The position numbers were made by a program, and so were the translations under genes. DNA of 64,000 nt from Streptococcus parasanguinis (GTDB taxonomy: Bacteria > Bacillota > Bacilli > Lactobacillales > Streptococcaceae). The notes under the pieces were generated by a model, which was not told where the DNA came from, searched no databases, and saw nothing but the letters and a program-made list of their open reading frames with translations. Location of the stretch: the NCBI RefSeq assembly GCF_023109675.1, contig NZ_JALDUR010000002.1, forward strand, positions 1 to 64,000. Direction: 5' to 3'. Below are positions 61,321-64,000 of this stretch, in pieces; positions within the stretch are counted from its first letter, which is position 1, and each line of letters opens with the position of its first letter.

Positions 61321-64000
61321 GTGATTGCACAGCTAGATACCAAATCAGTCTATACTTTTATGGAAAGCCTTGTGACCATAAAAGATTATGTCCACGTGGC
61401 TAAAAGCATGGGGTATGGCGCTTTGGGAATCATGGATGTAGATAATTTGTATGGTGCCTATGAATTTATCGAAGCCTGTCAGGCCCAAAAGCTCAGCCCC
61501 TTGGTCGGTTTAGAAATTGGACTAGAGGTAGACAATGTAACAATTTCGTTTCGAATGATCGCCCTGTCAACGAAGGGCTACCAGAATCTGATGAAGATGT
61601 CGACCGTCAAAATGATGGGGAAGAGCAATTGGGAGGATGTGAAGCACCTAACAGAAGGAGTAGCAGTCATTGTCCCTGCGCCTTTTGCTAGTGGAGACTT
61701 GCCGCCTGGTCTAGATTACTTCATCGGAGTTTTTGCGGATACGCCGGTCCAAGAGTTTAGCCACCCTGTGCTCCCTCTTCATACCGTTCGATTTTTTGAG
61801 GCTGGGGATGTGGAAGCCATGCAGATGCTGGCAGCCATCAAGGACAATCAAAGCTTGACAGAAACAGGGCCAATTGATCCGACAACAGTCCTAAAAACTC
61901 CTCAGGATTTAAAGAATGATTTTGCAGAGCGATTTCCGCAAGCTATCACAAATCTGGAAAACCTTGTCCAAGGGATTCAATATGATATTGACACCCAGTT
62001 GAAATTGCCTCGCTTCAATCCCCAGAAACCAGCTGTTGAGGAACTGAGAGAATTAGCACAAGCGGGTCTTCTTCGAAAGAACTTGACCAGTCCGGTCTAT
62101 CAAGAACGTCTGGAGTATGAATTAGACATTATTCACCAAATGGGCTTTGATGATTATTTCTTGATTGTCTGGGACCTTCTTCGTTTCGGACGGAGTCAAG
62201 GCTATTATATGGGAATGGGGCGTGGGTCTGCTGTCGGCTCACTGGTAGCCTATGCCTTAGAGATTACCGGGATTGATCCTGTGGAGAAGAACCTCCTATT
62301 TGAGCGCTTTTTAAATGTGGAGCGCTACACCATGCCGGATATTGATATTGATATTCCAGATATCTATCGTCCAGAATTTATCCGTTATGTGAGAGACCGT
62401 TATGGAAGTTACCATGCGGCACAGATCGTGACCTTTTCAACCTTTGGGGCTAAACAAGCCATTCGAGATGTCTTTAAACGTTTCGGGGTCCCTGAGTATG
62501 AATTAACCTCTATTACCAAGCGGATTGGCTTTAGGGATACACTGACGACGGCTTATGAACAGAACCTAGCTTTTCGGCAAGTGATTCATAGTCGAGCAGA
62601 ATTTGAACGTGGCTTTGAAATTGCCAAAAGAATTGAAGGTCAACCAAGACAGACCTCTATCCACGCGGCTGGGGTTGTGATGAGTGACCAGGATTTGACA
62701 GATCACATTCCTCTCAAGTATGGAGAAGACATGTTTGTCACCCAGTATGATGCCCATGCGGTTGAAGCCAATGGTCTGTTAAAGATGGACTTTTTGGGTC
62801 TGCGAAATTTAACCTTTGTTCAGAAAATGAAGGAAGCCGTCTATGAAAAGTACCAAGAAAAGATCGTGATTGAAGCCATTGATTTAGAAGATCCAGAAAC
62901 CTTGGCCTTGTTTGCTGCTGGGGATACCAAGGGGATTTTCCAATTTGAACAGGCTGGAGCCATTCGCCTCTTGAGACGAGTGAGACCCAATCATTTCGAA
63001 GAAGTGGTAGCGACCACCTCTCTCAATCGTCCAGGGGCTAGTGATTACATTGATAATTTCGTCAAAAGAAAGCATGGCCAGGAAAAAGTTGACATTCTGG
63101 ATCCAGCTATTGAAGAAATCTTACGGCCCACTTATGGGATTATGCTCTATCAAGAGCAAGTCATGCAGGTTGCCCAACGTTTTGCAGGCTTTAGCCTGGG
63201 AAAAGCCGATATTTTACGTCGGGCTATGGGCAAAAAAAATGCAGCTGAAATGCACAAGATGGAAGACGATTTTGTCTCAGGTGCGCTTAAACTTGGGCAT
63301 ACGGAAGAAAAAGCTAAAGAGGTCTTTGCGATCATGGAAAAATTCGCAGGCTATGGGTTTAACCGTTCCCATGCCTATGCCTATTCTGCCTTGGCCTTTC
63401 AGATGGCCTATTTCAAGGTCCATTATCCAGATGTTTTCTTTGATGTCATGCTCAATTATTCGAGCAGCGATTATTTGACAGATGCTCTCCAGTTTGATTT
63501 TAAAGTCGCACCATTATCCATCAATACCATCCCTTACAGAGATAAGTTCCAGGATCGAAAAATCTACTTGGGAATGAAAAATATCAAGGGACTCCCAAGA
63601 GATTTAGCGTATTGGATCATTGATAATCGTCCCTTTGAAAGTGTCGAAGATTTTATTTTACGACTCCCCAATCAGTATCATAAATTGCCTTTGTTAACAC
63701 CTTTAGTGGAGCTTGGATTGTTTGATATTTTTGAAAAAAATAGGCGCAAGGTGCTTCACAATTTGCCGAATTTGTTTGTCTTTGCCGATGAGCTAGGTAG
63801 TTTATTTGCAGATTCTAACTATTCCTGGACAGAAGCAGAAGACTTTAGCCAGGCTGAAAAATATGAGAAGGAAGAGGCCATTATTGGTGTCGGGCTCAGT
63901 ACTCACCCATTGGTTGCGATTGGGCAAACGAGTCCCTACGAGATCCAACCAATTTCTCAACTCATACAAGGAGAGCAGGTACGCATTCTCATTGAGGTAC
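61321..64000 (+). CDS. dnaE: DNA polymerase III alpha subunit DnaE, 3' end outside the window
   Basis: The DnaE polymerase, partner of PolC in replication in Firmicutes. 893 codons are visible with no stop. It starts at GTG 61321 after GGGAGGAG (VIAQLDTKSVYTFMESL). A PHP-like N-terminal domain is followed by the polymerase core with the catalytic MPDIDIDIPD (Asp340, Asp342), GMGRGSAVGSLVAYAL, and helix-hairpin-helix/OB regions beginning near the end. The C-terminus, about 140 residues, is missing only because the window ends. Confidence 0.95.
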   Translation, partial: MIAQLDTKSVYTFMESLVTIKDYVHVAKSMGYGALGIMDVDNLYGAYEFIEACQAQKLSPLVGLEIGLEVDNVTISFRMIALSTKGYQNLMKMSTVKMMGKSNWEDVKHLTEGVAVIVPAPFASGDLPPGLDYFIGVFADTPVQEFSHPVLPLHTVRFFEAGDVEAMQMLAAIKDNQSLTETGPIDPTTVLKTPQDLKNDFAERFPQAITNLENLVQGIQYDIDTQLKLPRFNPQKPAVEELRELAQAGLLRKNLTSPVYQERLEYELDIIHQMGFDDYFLIVWDLLRFGRSQGYYMGMGRGSAVGSLVAYALEITGIDPVEKNLLFERFLNVERYTMPDIDIDIPDIYRPEFIRYVRDRYGSYHAAQIVTFSTFGAKQAIRDVFKRFGVPEYELTSITKRIGFRDTLTTAYEQNLAFRQVIHSRAEFERGFEIAKRIEGQPRQTSIHAAGVVMSDQDLTDHIPLKYGEDMFVTQYDAHAVEANGLLKMDFLGLRNLTFVQKMKEAVYEKYQEKIVIEAIDLEDPETLALFAAGDTKGIFQFEQAGAIRLLRRVRPNHFEEVVATTSLNRPGASDYIDNFVKRKHGQEKVDILDPAIEEILRPTYGIMLYQEQVMQVAQRFAGFSLGKADILRRAMGKKNAAEMHKMEDDFVSGALKLGHTEEKAKEVFAIMEKFAGYGFNRSHAYAYSALAFQMAYFKVHYPDVFFDVMLNYSSSDYLTDALQFDFKVAPLSINTIPYRDKFQDRKIYLGMKNIKGLPRDLAYWIIDNRPFESVEDFILRLPNQYHKLPLLTPLVELGLFDIFEKNRRKVLHNLPNLFVFADELGSLFADSNYSWTEAEDFSQAEKYEKEEAIIGVGLSTHPLVAIGQTSPYEIQPISQLIQGEQVRILIEV

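Noticed and set aside
61146-61343. Minus-strand ORF covering tRNA-Ser
   Set aside because: It runs across a clear tRNA gene and terminator.
63041-63478. Plus-strand ORF of 145 codons inside dnaE
   Set aside because: Out-of-frame shadow of the well-supported DnaE reading frame.
1-64000. CRISPR arrays or cas genes
   Set aside because: No regularly spaced repeats and no Cas-like protein found on reading the window.

Overview
The window is a piece of a low-GC Gram-positive chromosome, almost certainly an oral Streptococcus (mitis or sanguinis group). The gene order murA-epuA-endA, the cdaA-cdaR-glmM, rapZ-yvcK-whiA and dnaG-rpoD clusters, the murT-gatD pair, an Rgg regulator, a streptococcal-type tmRNA tag (AKNNNSYALAA) and serine-rich cell-wall proteins all point there. 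I cannot name the species from sequence alone.

Layout. Positions 1-9006 carry a DUF1146 gene, murA-epuA-endA, an M10-type metalloprotease, an ABC-F ATPase directly followed by an rgg regulator, and two tandem, nearly identical MFS efflux genes. Positions 9029-11455 (minus strand) carry lapA, gatD and murT. Positions 11559-28309 hold cdaA-cdaR-glmM, a serine-rich surface protein with an unusual sorting motif, obgE, ridA, rapZ-yvcK-whiA, a ferredoxin-NADP reductase, rpsU, mscL, dnaG-rpoD, a DUF59 protein and a two-gene ABC exporter. ssrA (tmRNA) lies at 28413-28758.

A complete-looking, about 32.4-kb HK97-type siphovirus prophage is inserted at the 3' end of ssrA. It is bounded by a 19-bp direct repeat (28743-28761 and 61121-61139). 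Its modules run int and lysogeny (minus strand), cro and early regulators, replication (replisome organizer, DnaC-like loader, DnaB-like helicase, SSB), small accessory genes with a cytosine methyltransferase-like protein, an ArpU late regulator, HNH-TerS-TerL packaging, HK97-type head, tail with a G/GT frameshift, tape measure, Dit, Tal with two apparent carbohydrate-binding domains, two holins and a CHAP-SH3 lysin. After attR come tRNA-Ser(GGA) and the start of dnaE, which runs off the end.

Points worth most attention: (i) a 14-bp hairpin that buries the ribosome-binding site of the second MFS gene, with a 7-residue leader ORF in its 5' arm; (ii) two copies of a TGAGAA-N14-TTCTCA dyad, each 15 nt before a -10 box, one directly after arpU and one before the late genes, the latter followed at once by an intrinsic terminator; (iii) the prophage separates ssrA from tRNA-Ser by 32 kb and carries an outward promoter near attR that could restore tRNA transcription; (iv) an orphan promoter-terminator pair between int and the lysogeny genes that would make an about 85-nt RNA; (v) a four-helix structured element after whiA; (vi) a tRNA-like sequence in the leader of an integrase-like gene. 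All functional assignments are from reading sequence and family knowledge; no searches were run.
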